Source: JBBTWG01 sp038062935 (GTDB taxonomy: Bacteria > Patescibacteriota > Gracilibacteria > UBA1369 > UBA12463). From it: a DNA stretch of 21,907 nt. The stretch lies in the NCBI GenBank assembly GCA_038062935.1, contig JBBTWG010000017.1:1-21907 (forward strand), read 5' to 3'. A program made the position numbers and the translations under genes. The notes beneath the pieces were generated by a model. That model worked only from the letters and a program-made list of their open reading frames with translations. It searched no databases and was not told the DNA's origin. Below are positions 13,491 through 20,904 of the stretch, piece by piece; the stretch's first letter is position 1; each line of letters begins with the position of its first letter.

Positions 13491-16214
13491 ATGATTTTCC
13501 GACTTCACTATCCACGGTTTTGCTACAAAGATGCTTCAGGTGCTGCCCCTGGTGCTGCTGGCTCTCACGATGACGAACATCACGAACCTCATGAGCATAA
13601 ATTTGGTCATGGCCGCACCGAGCATGAGCGCGCGGAAGATTACTACGAACATCCCCATGAACCGAATGGAGCTCTCGATAAAATTAAAGCGATGTTTCGC
13701 CCAAATGGCGGACCTGACGCGCTTTTCGAACAAGATGCTATTTTTGCCAATGTCTCTCAACGTGTTCGAAAAGTCCTGGGTGGACTTCCGGATGCTGCCG
13801 GCATGGTTCACACTCAACGTGAACGACGTGAGCATGGCGGACATGGAAGCATCTGGACTCGTGATATTTTCTCACTTTTCCGTGGACATGGTCATCACGA
13901 TCATTTGCGTTTCGGAGATGCGGCGAATCAGGCGGAATTTGATGTGAATATGCCGGGGTACATCAGCGCGAAAAAAATTGATGAATATTTCTTGGCTTCT
14001 GGACTTTCCCAGACAGAACAGAAAAGACGTGGGAAAATCCTGGAACGCATGAAACATGCGATGGGCGATACGATCGTGAATAAGCGCATGAATCACCCTG
14101 TTTTTCTCATGGCGATGCGCACACTTCTGCAGACGCCGATCAGCCAACATACGAAGATTTTGGATAATCTTTTTGGGAAAGAACAGAATCTTCTTCCTGA
14201 TGCGGATCAGAAAAGTCGTGCTTTGGAAGACGTAAATACGAATTACAAGACGATGGAAGAGACGATGAAGGAGGTCGAACACTATGGCGGGGAAGGGTTT
14301 CTGGAAAATCTGAGAGATGTCAAAGTGAAAATGGCAAATGCTAAAACTGCCCTCGAAACTGCCCGTGCCAATCGTCCTACGGCGGGTGGAAATGCTGTTG
14401 CAGAATCATATAGAACTGAAGTAGCTGAGCTCACGAAGGAATATGAAAAACTTGAAGAGAAATATAAAAAACTTGCGGATATTTATCAAAAATTAAAATC
14501 AGCACAGGACACTTTTTATCGAAGACTTTCATTTCTTGTTCCTGATGCGGATCCTGCTAAATCTCAACTTCGTCACTCGGAACGTGATCATTATGTCCAC
14601 CTCCAACATGATTTCTCTTTTGATTCTGTCAAAATTGATACTGCAACGGATACAAATCCTACCACCTTTGCTGCACGCGCTGATGTAAAAAAGTTTAATA
14701 AATTTTTTCGAAATGTGAATTCTGAGGATTTTTATATTCAGTTTCGTGGACTCAAGAAGCATGTTGAACACGATGTCCACGCTGCGAAAAAACCGAAGAA
14801 AAAAGGTGAAGAAGGTGCTGACCCTGAACATGCAGAGCATGATGAAGGTCATCCACAAATGACTGAAAATGAATTGATGTACAAGATTCTCTATTACCGT
14901 GCGACGCAGAAAAGATCTGCTGGTGGGGATTTGGATAATGCAAGTCCGACGCTCACGCTGAAAGAATTGGAAGATAAAAAAATTGAAGCTTCACGTGACG
15001 CTTTTCATCTCATTAATGTCGCGAAGAATCTCGGCATGATTCTGAATGCGAACAAACTTCGTGCTGAAAGACAGGCGAAACTCGCACAAAAACCTGGTTT
15101 CTGGCAGGGTCTGGTGAATCCTTCGAGGTATCCGATGAAAGATCTTCCAAAATTCAAGACGCTCCTCGAGCGCCTCAAATTTGTACGTCTCGAAAAACTT
15201 GATGAAAAAGGTGCTGTGGTGAAAGAAGAAGGTGGAAGTGCGACTATGGAAAATCCTTTTGCGGAAGTACATCTGAAACCTGGCATGTCGCTGGCGGCTC
15301 TCCGTCATGAAGTGGATGAAGGACGACTCAAAAAACAGGATGTCCCACGTATGATCGGCTATATGGAGGCGATGCTCGAAGGTCAGGATCGTTATCAAAT
15401 TCGCTATGATGACATCACTCCCCTGGCGGATATGATTATGAATTTGCGCTCACTGCAGACTTTTCATGAGCATAATAAATTTCTGGAAGAGGTCAAAGAG
15501 GATCCTGATAAACTTGATGAAAAATTGGCAGCGCTCTGGAAAAATGATTTGAAAATTTCTGAAAAAGTGAATACTGATGCTCGTCAAAAGCTCTTCAAAA
15601 TGATGCGCGATAATTATAAAAAACCTGATTCATACAAGAATGAGATCAGAAAACTCGTGACACAGGCGAAAGAAAAGTACATCACAGGCGAATTTGACTT
15701 CGGACAGGCCAAAGAATTTTTGAAAAAACATGGAGTTCCCGTCGGAATTCTGTCTGGACTTGGACTTCTTTTTGCTGCGAAAAGAATGAATATCGGGAAA
15801 TATCTGAAAGAAAAATTACCGAAGACCGCCGGTGAAGAGGCCGGAAAAGTGGAAGACGCTGGTGTTCTACGAAAAGCGGGATATCAATTGACTCGGCCAT
15901 TTCGATGGATTGGGAATAATCTTGTTGCGAGACCAACGAAATTTCTTGGTCGCAATCTGATTATGAAACCTGCAAGATTTGTGGGATATACGGTTCCGAA
16001 AACACTGCTTGTAGATCCCGCTATCAAGCTCGGGAAAGCCACTTCGAATGGTCTTGCTTCTGCTGGAAACTATGTCGTGGCAGTTCCCGGAAGAGTGGGA
16101 AGAAAATTTGTGAGTGAAGTGAAAGCCATCGGTCATGACTTCGCGGAGGCGGCTCGAAACTTTCCTTCAGGCACTGGAGGTGGTGGCGGTGGTCATGCTG
16201 CTCCGGCTCATTAA
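13491..16214 (+). CDS. Giant protein of unknown family with N-terminal HYPRF motif (907 aa)
   Basis: No family recognised. Residues 6-10 are HYPRF. A Gly/Ala linker leads to a His/Glu-rich stretch (about 26-57) that may bind metal. A coiled-coil region spans about 245-345. A second His/Lys/Glu-rich stretch lies near 424-457 (HAAKKPKKKGEEG). Helical, charged sequence follows to ~745, then one hydrophobic helix near 748-768 (VGILSGLGLLFAA). Near 800-845 short Arg-Pro units recur (RPFRWIGNNL, RPTKFLGRNL, KPARFVGYTV), likely amphipathic helices. The end is GGGGGGHAAPAH. No classical signal peptide is seen. The start at 13491 was chosen because it lies 7 bases after the -10 box; ATG 13487 is in another frame. 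It heads a three-gene set with the 128- and 964-aa genes. Confidence 0.88.
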   Translation: MIFRLHYPRFCYKDASGAAPGAAGSHDDEHHEPHEHKFGHGRTEHERAEDYYEHPHEPNGALDKIKAMFRPNGGPDALFEQDAIFANVSQRVRKVLGGLPDAAGMVHTQRERREHGGHGSIWTRDIFSLFRGHGHHDHLRFGDAANQAEFDVNMPGYISAKKIDEYFLASGLSQTEQKRRGKILERMKHAMGDTIVNKRMNHPVFLMAMRTLLQTPISQHTKILDNLFGKEQNLLPDADQKSRALEDVNTNYKTMEETMKEVEHYGGEGFLENLRDVKVKMANAKTALETARANRPTAGGNAVAESYRTEVAELTKEYEKLEEKYKKLADIYQKLKSAQDTFYRRLSFLVPDADPAKSQLRHSERDHYVHLQHDFSFDSVKIDTATDTNPTTFAARADVKKFNKFFRNVNSEDFYIQFRGLKKHVEHDVHAAKKPKKKGEEGADPEHAEHDEGHPQMTENELMYKILYYRATQKRSAGGDLDNASPTLTLKELEDKKIEASRDAFHLINVAKNLGMILNANKLRAERQAKLAQKPGFWQGLVNPSRYPMKDLPKFKTLLERLKFVRLEKLDEKGAVVKEEGGSATMENPFAEVHLKPGMSLAALRHEVDEGRLKKQDVPRMIGYMEAMLEGQDRYQIRYDDITPLADMIMNLRSLQTFHEHNKFLEEVKEDPDKLDEKLAALWKNDLKISEKVNTDARQKLFKMMRDNYKKPDSYKNEIRKLVTQAKEKYITGEFDFGQAKEFLKKHGVPVGILSGLGLLFAAKRMNIGKYLKEKLPKTAGEEAGKVEDAGVLRKAGYQLTRPFRWIGNNLVARPTKFLGRNLIMKPARFVGYTVPKTLLVDPAIKLGKATSNGLASAGNYVVAVPGRVGRKFVSEVKAIGHDFAEAARNFPSGTGGGGGGHAAPAH

Positions 16215-16234
16215 AATCTTTTTGCACGGAATAT

Positions 16235-16280
16235 TTGACTTTTGGACTACGAAATTTGAAAATAAAGGTAATCTTATAAT
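16235..16280 (+). promoter_or_regulatory. Promoter region of the 128-aa acidic protein gene
   Basis: Two possible sites. A perfect TATAAT at 16275-16280 ends 8 bases before the ATG at 16289, the leaderless spacing, but has no good -35. TTGACT (16235-16240), a 17-base spacer and GAAAAT (16258-16263) would give a short leader instead. Confidence 0.5.
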
Positions 16281-16288
16281 CTCACTCT

Positions 16289-16675
16289 ATGAATGACCAG
16301 GAAGAATTTCAGGAACTGATGGATGAGTTTGTCTCGAATGTCATCGTCAAGCTCGAGCTGGGCGAACTTCCTCCCGAACGGGAAGCAGTGCTTCGTGAAG
16401 TGATTTTCGAAAAAATTGACCGACGGATGCTCGAGATTATGATTGATGAACTCTCTGATGATCAATTTGATGAGCTTTTGGAAAAACTCGATGAAAGACC
16501 TCTCACAGAAGCTGAACAACAAATGCTTTTCTCTGAAGCTGCGAGCCAAATTGCTGATTTTAGTGGGAAATTTGCTCATATGCTCCAGGAAGTTGAAGCT
16601 GATTTGGTGGCTGACGCGCGAGAGCTCAAAGGACTTATCGCGGCGACGGGCAATCCTCCTTCGCCAGCTCTTTAG
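16289..16675 (+). CDS. Small acidic helical protein, possibly DUF5663-like
   Basis: The 128-aa protein is strongly acidic and predicted all-helical (FQELMDEFVSNVIVKLELGELPPEREAVLREVI, then MLEIMIDELSDDQFDELLEKLDE). No signal peptide, membrane segment or cysteine is visible. The pattern of LP-x-E-R-E, a helix, then repeated DELxxxxxDELLEKL resembles small CPR proteins annotated DUF5663, recalled from memory and not confirmed. It lies between the two HYPRF proteins on the same strand, 74 bases after the first and 69 before the second, which suggests a shared role, perhaps as an adaptor for one of them. No function can be assigned. Confidence 0.8.
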   Translation: MNDQEEFQELMDEFVSNVIVKLELGELPPEREAVLREVIFEKIDRRMLEIMIDELSDDQFDELLEKLDERPLTEAEQQMLFSEAASQIADFSGKFAHMLQEVEADLVADARELKGLIAATGNPPSPAL

Positions 16676-16692
16676 AATAGCTTTATCTGGCC

Positions 16693-16728
16693 TTGCGAGA
16701 AAGAACGAAAAATGCTATAATGAGATGA
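16693..16728 (+). promoter_or_regulatory. Promoter of the 964-aa HYPRF gene, extended -10
   Basis: TTGCGA (16693-16698), a 17-base spacer and TATAAT (16716-16721) preceded by TGC. The surrounding 17 bases (16712-16728) match the block at the 907-aa gene promoter. A leader of about 17 A-rich bases precedes the ATG at 16745. Confidence 0.8.
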
Positions 16729-16744
16729 TACAAAAACAAAAAAT

Positions 16745-19639
16745 ATGAATACCCCCTTGTGGCATTATCCACGGTTTGTCCATATGGCACCCCCTCCGAC
16801 TCCGGATCTCCCGGGTTCGAGACCTGCGGAAGGTGATTCTCGAGCTGGTGTCCGACGAGATACAGAGAGTCAACTCCAATTGCTTTCTGAAAAATTCAAA
16901 TCGAATACTGACGCGATGCTGCAGTTTTCACAGGCGCTTTCTGGTGAGCGAGTGATGTCCTGGAATGAATCCGGTGTCGACAAGAAAAAAGTTGCCCAAA
17001 AACTCCAAAAAGCACTCGCTGAAATTCGTGATACCTATACTGACTTCAAGGCGCCGGAAGGTCTCATGGAAATGATCGCTGGACTCAATGCGAAAAAAGA
17101 TAGTCCAGAATACAACAAAGCACTCATCTCTCTCGAAGCTTTTACCAATGCGGTGGATGAATATTCAGGCCAGATGCTCAAAACTCAGGAAGGTCTCAAA
17201 GAAATGAAAGGCGATGTCATTACTGGCAAAGTCGAAGGATTTTTCAAAACGGTTGGTGATCGATTGAGCCGTGGAAGTGGTACGGAAAAAATTGCTATGG
17301 TTGGTTCTCTGGCTGTGGGCTTATATTTCCTCTTCAATAATAAAACTTTGGCGAAATACGGAAAAATGGCTGCTGGAGGGCTCGCACTCAATTACTTGAT
17401 CGGTGCTTTGACTGGAAAAACTGGTCTCGAACATTTGAATATTTGTACACCAAACGGAGAACTTCCAAAAGAGATGCAATATGCGCTCGAGAAAAGTGGC
17501 ATGAAAGATCCTCGCCATGCGAAAGCGCTTATGGTGCTTTCAGGAAAACCGATTAATAATTTGTACGCTGCTTATAGCAACTCACAAAACCATGAAATTT
17601 CTGCTGCTGCTTTTGGTCTTCATGACAAAGAGATGACGAATCAGGAGCTCTATGCTTTCATGGACAGTCTCGTGAAAGGCGCTGGTGGACGCGATCAATT
17701 CCAGAAAAAATTTGTTGATAATAATACGAAAGACATGACGCTTCTCCAGGTCATCATGGCCACTTCTGGACATGACGTCTTGAATGAACTTTCTAAAAAC
17801 CACCCAAAAGAAAAACTTCGAATGACGAATGAACTTCGCACTCTTTTTGCGGATCGTCGAGAATTCCAGGTGGATGGAATCGTGACAAAAATTGCGGGTT
17901 TCAAACTTCCACTTCCTGAAGGCAATACGGATTTTTCTTCGAAGGATCATTTTTATAGATTTCGACTCAATTCTGGAGAAGTAACTCTTCGTGTGAATGA
18001 TTCGAAAAAAGACACCACTGAAAAACTCAATCAGCTCACGGATCTCTTCCGTCAGGATCTCAATAAAAGACTTCAAGAGAGTGGTGCGATCCAAGGTCGT
18101 ACACTTGAATTGCGTGGCACAGGCTGGGTTATCGCTGGCGTGGATGTGAAGCCTGGTGTGAAAAAAGACGTATTCATCAAAGAGCTCGATGGTGGTGGAA
18201 TCGACTATTTCATCGATGGAGAACGGCTTGCTGATACACAGTTTGGCATTGCAAAAGCATATGAGAAATTTGAAGCTTCTCAAAAAATTCGTGATAAAAT
18301 TCCTCTCTTCCGTGGTCTCACGGTGGACATTACCAAGGTCACCACAAATACTGCTGGCGAGAAGACATACGAAGGTTTTGTCGGCGGTGCGCCTTTCACC
18401 GCGGTAGAAAATGTTTCTACTGGAGACTTTGGGGCGGGTCCCTCGATTCTCCAAAATGGCACTTTCCTTCGCGCCAAGGAACTCTGGTTTGCGGAACAAA
18501 TTTCTTCTTCTGATCTCTCTCAACTCAAGAATATTCCGAGCGAGCTCAACGAAGATTGGCTGACGTTGAAGATGGAACCGCCATTCATTGCGCATGCCTC
18601 CGGAAGTGTCCAGGAAAATCTGTGGAAATCAGGATTTGATGCGAAAATGTCGAGCTTGAAAGCTCTCTATTCTGCTTCTCTCTCCAAGAGTACAGGACTG
18701 AAAGATGCCATGATTATTGAAGAATCTTTCCTCTCTGAAATTCGTGGTGGTGCGAAGACACTTTATAACCAACTCGATCAACGCGCACTCCATGATGAGG
18801 ATACTTCTGCGAATGATTTCAAAGGATACTACCATCAACTCCTCACATTGGGCGTACGATCTGGTGAAGCACAAAGTACCATTCGTCGTGTTGCGAATCG
18901 CTTCATGGGCGAGGTGAACCACGAAGGCATTGATGGATCTGACCTCTTCAAACTCGATGGATGGTCTGACACTCACAAAATTCTGCTCGAGCAATATCTC
19001 ACATTCTTGGCTCCTATTTCACGCAAACAGAATCTGGATGGCAAAGATCGTGAATATATGAAGATGGTGGAAGACAAGATGTTTGAGAAGATTTTGAGAT
19101 TTACGAAAAAGAGTGACGGTATTTTGTGGACCGATGTCCATCAATCCCTCAAGGCAGACAATATTGGTGACTGGGGCATCAAGGATTATGAAGATTTCCG
19201 CAGGAGCAGCAATGCTTCTGAGGGCGCAGGTCCTGAAATCCTGTATACGAATGAAACTACTCCAAAAATTGATATGAAGATTTTGGGTACTGATTCACCA
19301 CCGCTGACGGCTGATCTGATCCATACGATCAGCAATGTTCCTAATCGATTGAATAATCGTGGGTTTGAGGTGTTGATGCGATATGCCCTCGAAAAGCAAT
19401 ACCGATCATCATTAGCAGATCTGAAGGAAACTCCTTTCAATATTTCAGAAATTAATAAAGTACACGCGCGTTTTGTGGCAAATTATAATGTGGATTTTGT
19501 CCGGTTCTTTTATGTGAATGGTGGAACTGCAGCGACTGGATTTCACACCTTCCCTAATCAAGTCGCTCATCTCAAAGGCTATCAGGTTGATATTCAAGAT
19601 AAATTTAAAGTAATCGTCGATCGTTTGAAAACGCTTTAG
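16745..19639 (+). CDS. Giant protein of unknown family with N-terminal HYPRF motif (964 aa)
   Basis: No family recognised. Residues 7-11 are HYPRF, followed by a Pro-rich linker (MAPPPTPDLPGSRP). Residues ~30-170 are helical. Two hydrophobic segments at about 185-202 (IAMVGSLAVGLYFLF) and 207-226 (MAAGGLALNYLIGALTG) could form a membrane hairpin. The remaining ~730 residues look soluble and mixed alpha/beta, with patches such as AKALMVLSGKPINNLY, LELRGTGWVIAGVDVKPG and YFIDGERLADTQFG. A membrane-anchored protein with a large C-terminal domain is the simplest topology. Outside HYPRF it shows no obvious similarity to the 907-aa protein. TAG ends the gene and no terminator follows before the next promoter. 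Confidence 0.88.
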   Translation: MNTPLWHYPRFVHMAPPPTPDLPGSRPAEGDSRAGVRRDTESQLQLLSEKFKSNTDAMLQFSQALSGERVMSWNESGVDKKKVAQKLQKALAEIRDTYTDFKAPEGLMEMIAGLNAKKDSPEYNKALISLEAFTNAVDEYSGQMLKTQEGLKEMKGDVITGKVEGFFKTVGDRLSRGSGTEKIAMVGSLAVGLYFLFNNKTLAKYGKMAAGGLALNYLIGALTGKTGLEHLNICTPNGELPKEMQYALEKSGMKDPRHAKALMVLSGKPINNLYAAYSNSQNHEISAAAFGLHDKEMTNQELYAFMDSLVKGAGGRDQFQKKFVDNNTKDMTLLQVIMATSGHDVLNELSKNHPKEKLRMTNELRTLFADRREFQVDGIVTKIAGFKLPLPEGNTDFSSKDHFYRFRLNSGEVTLRVNDSKKDTTEKLNQLTDLFRQDLNKRLQESGAIQGRTLELRGTGWVIAGVDVKPGVKKDVFIKELDGGGIDYFIDGERLADTQFGIAKAYEKFEASQKIRDKIPLFRGLTVDITKVTTNTAGEKTYEGFVGGAPFTAVENVSTGDFGAGPSILQNGTFLRAKELWFAEQISSSDLSQLKNIPSELNEDWLTLKMEPPFIAHASGSVQENLWKSGFDAKMSSLKALYSASLSKSTGLKDAMIIEESFLSEIRGGAKTLYNQLDQRALHDEDTSANDFKGYYHQLLTLGVRSGEAQSTIRRVANRFMGEVNHEGIDGSDLFKLDGWSDTHKILLEQYLTFLAPISRKQNLDGKDREYMKMVEDKMFEKILRFTKKSDGILWTDVHQSLKADNIGDWGIKDYEDFRRSSNASEGAGPEILYTNETTPKIDMKILGTDSPPLTADLIHTISNVPNRLNNRGFEVLMRYALEKQYRSSLADLKETPFNISEINKVHARFVANYNVDFVRFFYVNGGTAATGFHTFPNQVAHLKGYQVDIQDKFKVIVDRLKTL

Positions 19640-19645
19640 CTTTAT

Positions 19646-19674
19646 TTGACTTTTATTGCCATTTATGTTTTAAT
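19646..19674 (+). promoter_or_regulatory. Promoter upstream of the lipoprotein gene leader
   Basis: TTGACT (19646-19651), a 17-base spacer and TTTAAT (19669-19674). Transcription would begin near 19681, about 320 bases before the lipoprotein start. Confidence 0.55.
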
Positions 19675-20001
19675 TGTGTATTCTTTCGAGTTCCCTTTCG
19701 GGCAGCTTTGGAAGGGTCCCTTGAAACATCGGCAAGCAGTGAGTCTTTTGCTCGCATTCTTGTTTATCGGCATGCTTTTTTCTGATTTTCGTCAGGAAAT
19801 GAGCAGCTTTGACAGGAGTCTGTGGGTAAAAGTGCTCGCTGTTTGGACTCCAATACTTTCACAGGATTTTTCTTCGAAAAGAAGTTCGGTGTAAGTGTTG
19901 GAGAAATGTGTGTAATTTTTGCGTCTCCGGAATTACCGGGGCGCAGCAGTGAATTTCATGATTCGTTTTTTTTGACGCGTTGCGTCAGAAGGGGTACTAC
20001 C
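19675..20001 (+). ncRNA. Untranslated 320-base leader or candidate small RNA
   Basis: No convincing coding frame is present between the end of the 964-aa gene and the lipoprotein ATG. The stretch has local pairing potential: GGAGTC (19815-19820) with GACTCC (19846-19851); CTCCGG with CCGGGG around AATTA (19925-19940); then eight T at 19966-19973 and a perfect TGACGC/GCGTCA hairpin (19973-19987). It could be a regulatory leader or a free RNA ending at the T-run. I see no match to tmRNA, RNase P RNA or SRP RNA signatures. Confidence 0.35.
19973..19987. promoter_or_regulatory. Inverted repeat TGACGC-GTT-GCGTCA before the lipoprotein ribosome site
   Basis: Perfect 6-base arms with a 3-base loop, placed directly after T8 and just before the AAGGGG ribosome site of the lipoprotein gene. 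It may be an RNA hairpin affecting translation or a protein-binding site. Confidence 0.5.
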
Positions 20002-20700
20002 ATGTCTAGCAAATTTTTTCGCTCTTTCTCGTTCCTCGCCCTCGTCGGTCTCCTGGCTCTCGGCTGCGTCTCCGGATGCAATTTCAAGACGCCGTGGGGT
20101 GGCTTCGAGATCTCGAGCAACGAGAAGAACGGCAACTCCGACTCCAAGAAGGAGACGGAGCTCGCGCGCCTGCGCGACGAGCTCCGGGAGCAGGAGCGCC
20201 TCGGCAACGAGGCCCTCCTGAGGAGCATCCGGGTGGATGGGAGTGACCGTGAAACCGAAGAAGGTTTCGTCGGTGCTCACGCCGCCCGTGCCCGCCAGAT
20301 CAAGGCGGACATCGAGAAGCTCGAGGAGGAGTCTTCCTCTCCCGCTCCTGTCCAGAACAAGGCGACCCCCGACAACACGTCTGGGTCGTCCTTCCACTGG
20401 AAGGGGTGGGGGGATGTCAAGAGCCCCTTCTGGGCTCTCGTGCTTCTCCTGAGCTGGTTGACCGCCGTTTTCTGGCTTCGTGATGACAACGAGGCGTGGG
20501 GTGCGGCGACCCCATTTGTCGTCGCGTTCGTCGGGGCGTGCATCATCGCGCTGACCCCGGGGGCTCGCGAGTATGCCGGACGATTCCTCATCGCCGGCAT
20601 CATGCTGACGGTAGCGACGTGGTGCATCTACCGCGTCGCCGCTGTCGGTAAGCTCGCGATCGGGGCCATCGCGCTGGTCCTCTTCTACGGGCTCATCTAG
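20002..20700 (+). CDS. GC-rich lipoprotein/multi-pass membrane protein, probably transferred
   Basis: Family not recognised; 232 aa. It starts at the ATG after AAGGGG, the clearest Shine-Dalgarno in the window. The N-terminal signal ends in the lipobox VSGC (about residues 23-26). A charged coiled coil follows (ETELARLRDELREQERLGNEALL, then ARARQIKADIEKLEEE), then a Ser/Pro linker. The C-terminus has about four membrane helices (FWALVLLLSWLTAVFW, PFVVAFVGACIIALT, FLIAGIMLTVATWCIY, AIGAIALVLFYGLI). Codon use differs sharply from all neighbours, with nearly every third position G or C (GAG, AAG, CTC, GGC, CGC), so it was likely acquired from a high-GC source. It has its own leader and strong terminator. 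Upstream in-frame ATGs lack ribosome sites and were not used. Confidence 0.85.
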   Translation: MSSKFFRSFSFLALVGLLALGCVSGCNFKTPWGGFEISSNEKNGNSDSKKETELARLRDELREQERLGNEALLRSIRVDGSDRETEEGFVGAHAARARQIKADIEKLEEESSSPAPVQNKATPDNTSGSSFHWKGWGDVKSPFWALVLLLSWLTAVFWLRDDNEAWGAATPFVVAFVGACIIALTPGAREYAGRFLIAGIMLTVATWCIYRVAAVGKLAIGAIALVLFYGLI

Positions 20701-20716
20701 CCCGTACCGTCTTCTG

Positions 20717-20766
20717 CATGAAGTTCCTGCTCGTCAACACACTCGACCAAACAGCAGAACTTCGTG
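20717..20766 (+). other. Long hairpin in the 3' untranslated region of the lipoprotein gene
   Basis: CATGAAGTTC-C-TGC (20717-20730) pairs with GCAGAACTTCGTG (20754-20766): 13 base pairs with one bulged C around a 23-base loop. A second smaller GC stem (GGCGGC with GCC-T-GCC, about 20773-20791) follows before the terminator. It could be a stabilising 3' structure or part of a small RNA. Confidence 0.55.
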
Positions 20767-20805
20767 TGGAAGGCGGCCCATCGGCCTGCCGCTCCGCCGC
20801 TCTCG

Positions 20806-20850
20806 AAAGCCCCCGTCGACATGATGTTGACGCGGGGCTTTTCCTTTTTC
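20806..20850 (+). terminator. Rho-independent terminator after the lipoprotein gene
   Basis: AAAGCCCC-CGTC (20806-20817) pairs with GACG-C-GGGGCTTT (20829-20841), with one bulged C and further inner pairing of GAC with GTT, followed by TTTTCCTTTTT. It is the strongest terminator in the window and marks the right edge of the GC-rich segment. Confidence 0.88.
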
Positions 20851-20851
20851 C

Positions 20852-20879
20852 TTGACATAATTCTATTCTTCATTAGAAT
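20852..20879 (+). promoter_or_regulatory. Promoter of the metallopeptidase gene
   Basis: A perfect TTGACA (20852-20857), a 16-base spacer and TAGAAT (20874-20879), directly after the preceding terminator. The leader to the ATG at 20905 is about 19 bases and has no Shine-Dalgarno. Confidence 0.75.
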
Positions 20880-20904
20880 AAACCTCTTGTTTTCACATAT
20901 TCTT

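Noticed and set aside
16725..16748. Seven-codon micro-ORF (MIQKQKI) overlapping the 964-aa gene start
   Set aside because: Its ATG is only 3 bases after the -10 box, upstream of or at the transcription start, so it is unlikely to be in the mRNA.
17582..18595. Long minus-strand open frame (337 aa) inside the 964-aa gene
   Set aside because: Its composition is that of an antisense shadow, it has no promoter or family features, and the opposite strand has a strong promoter and coherent protein.
19646..19894. Possible 82-aa hydrophobic protein with a TTG start
   Set aside because: The TTG is the -35 box of a promoter, so the start would precede the transcript. There is no ribosome site and no recognisable family.
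19822..20001. Longer N-terminus for the GC-rich lipoprotein
   Set aside because: It would bury the lipoprotein signal 60 residues in, and it lacks a ribosome site; the ATG at 20002 has AAGGGG.
20764..20904. Longer N-terminus for the metallopeptidase
   Set aside because: It would run through a strong terminator and a promoter, and would bury the signal peptide.
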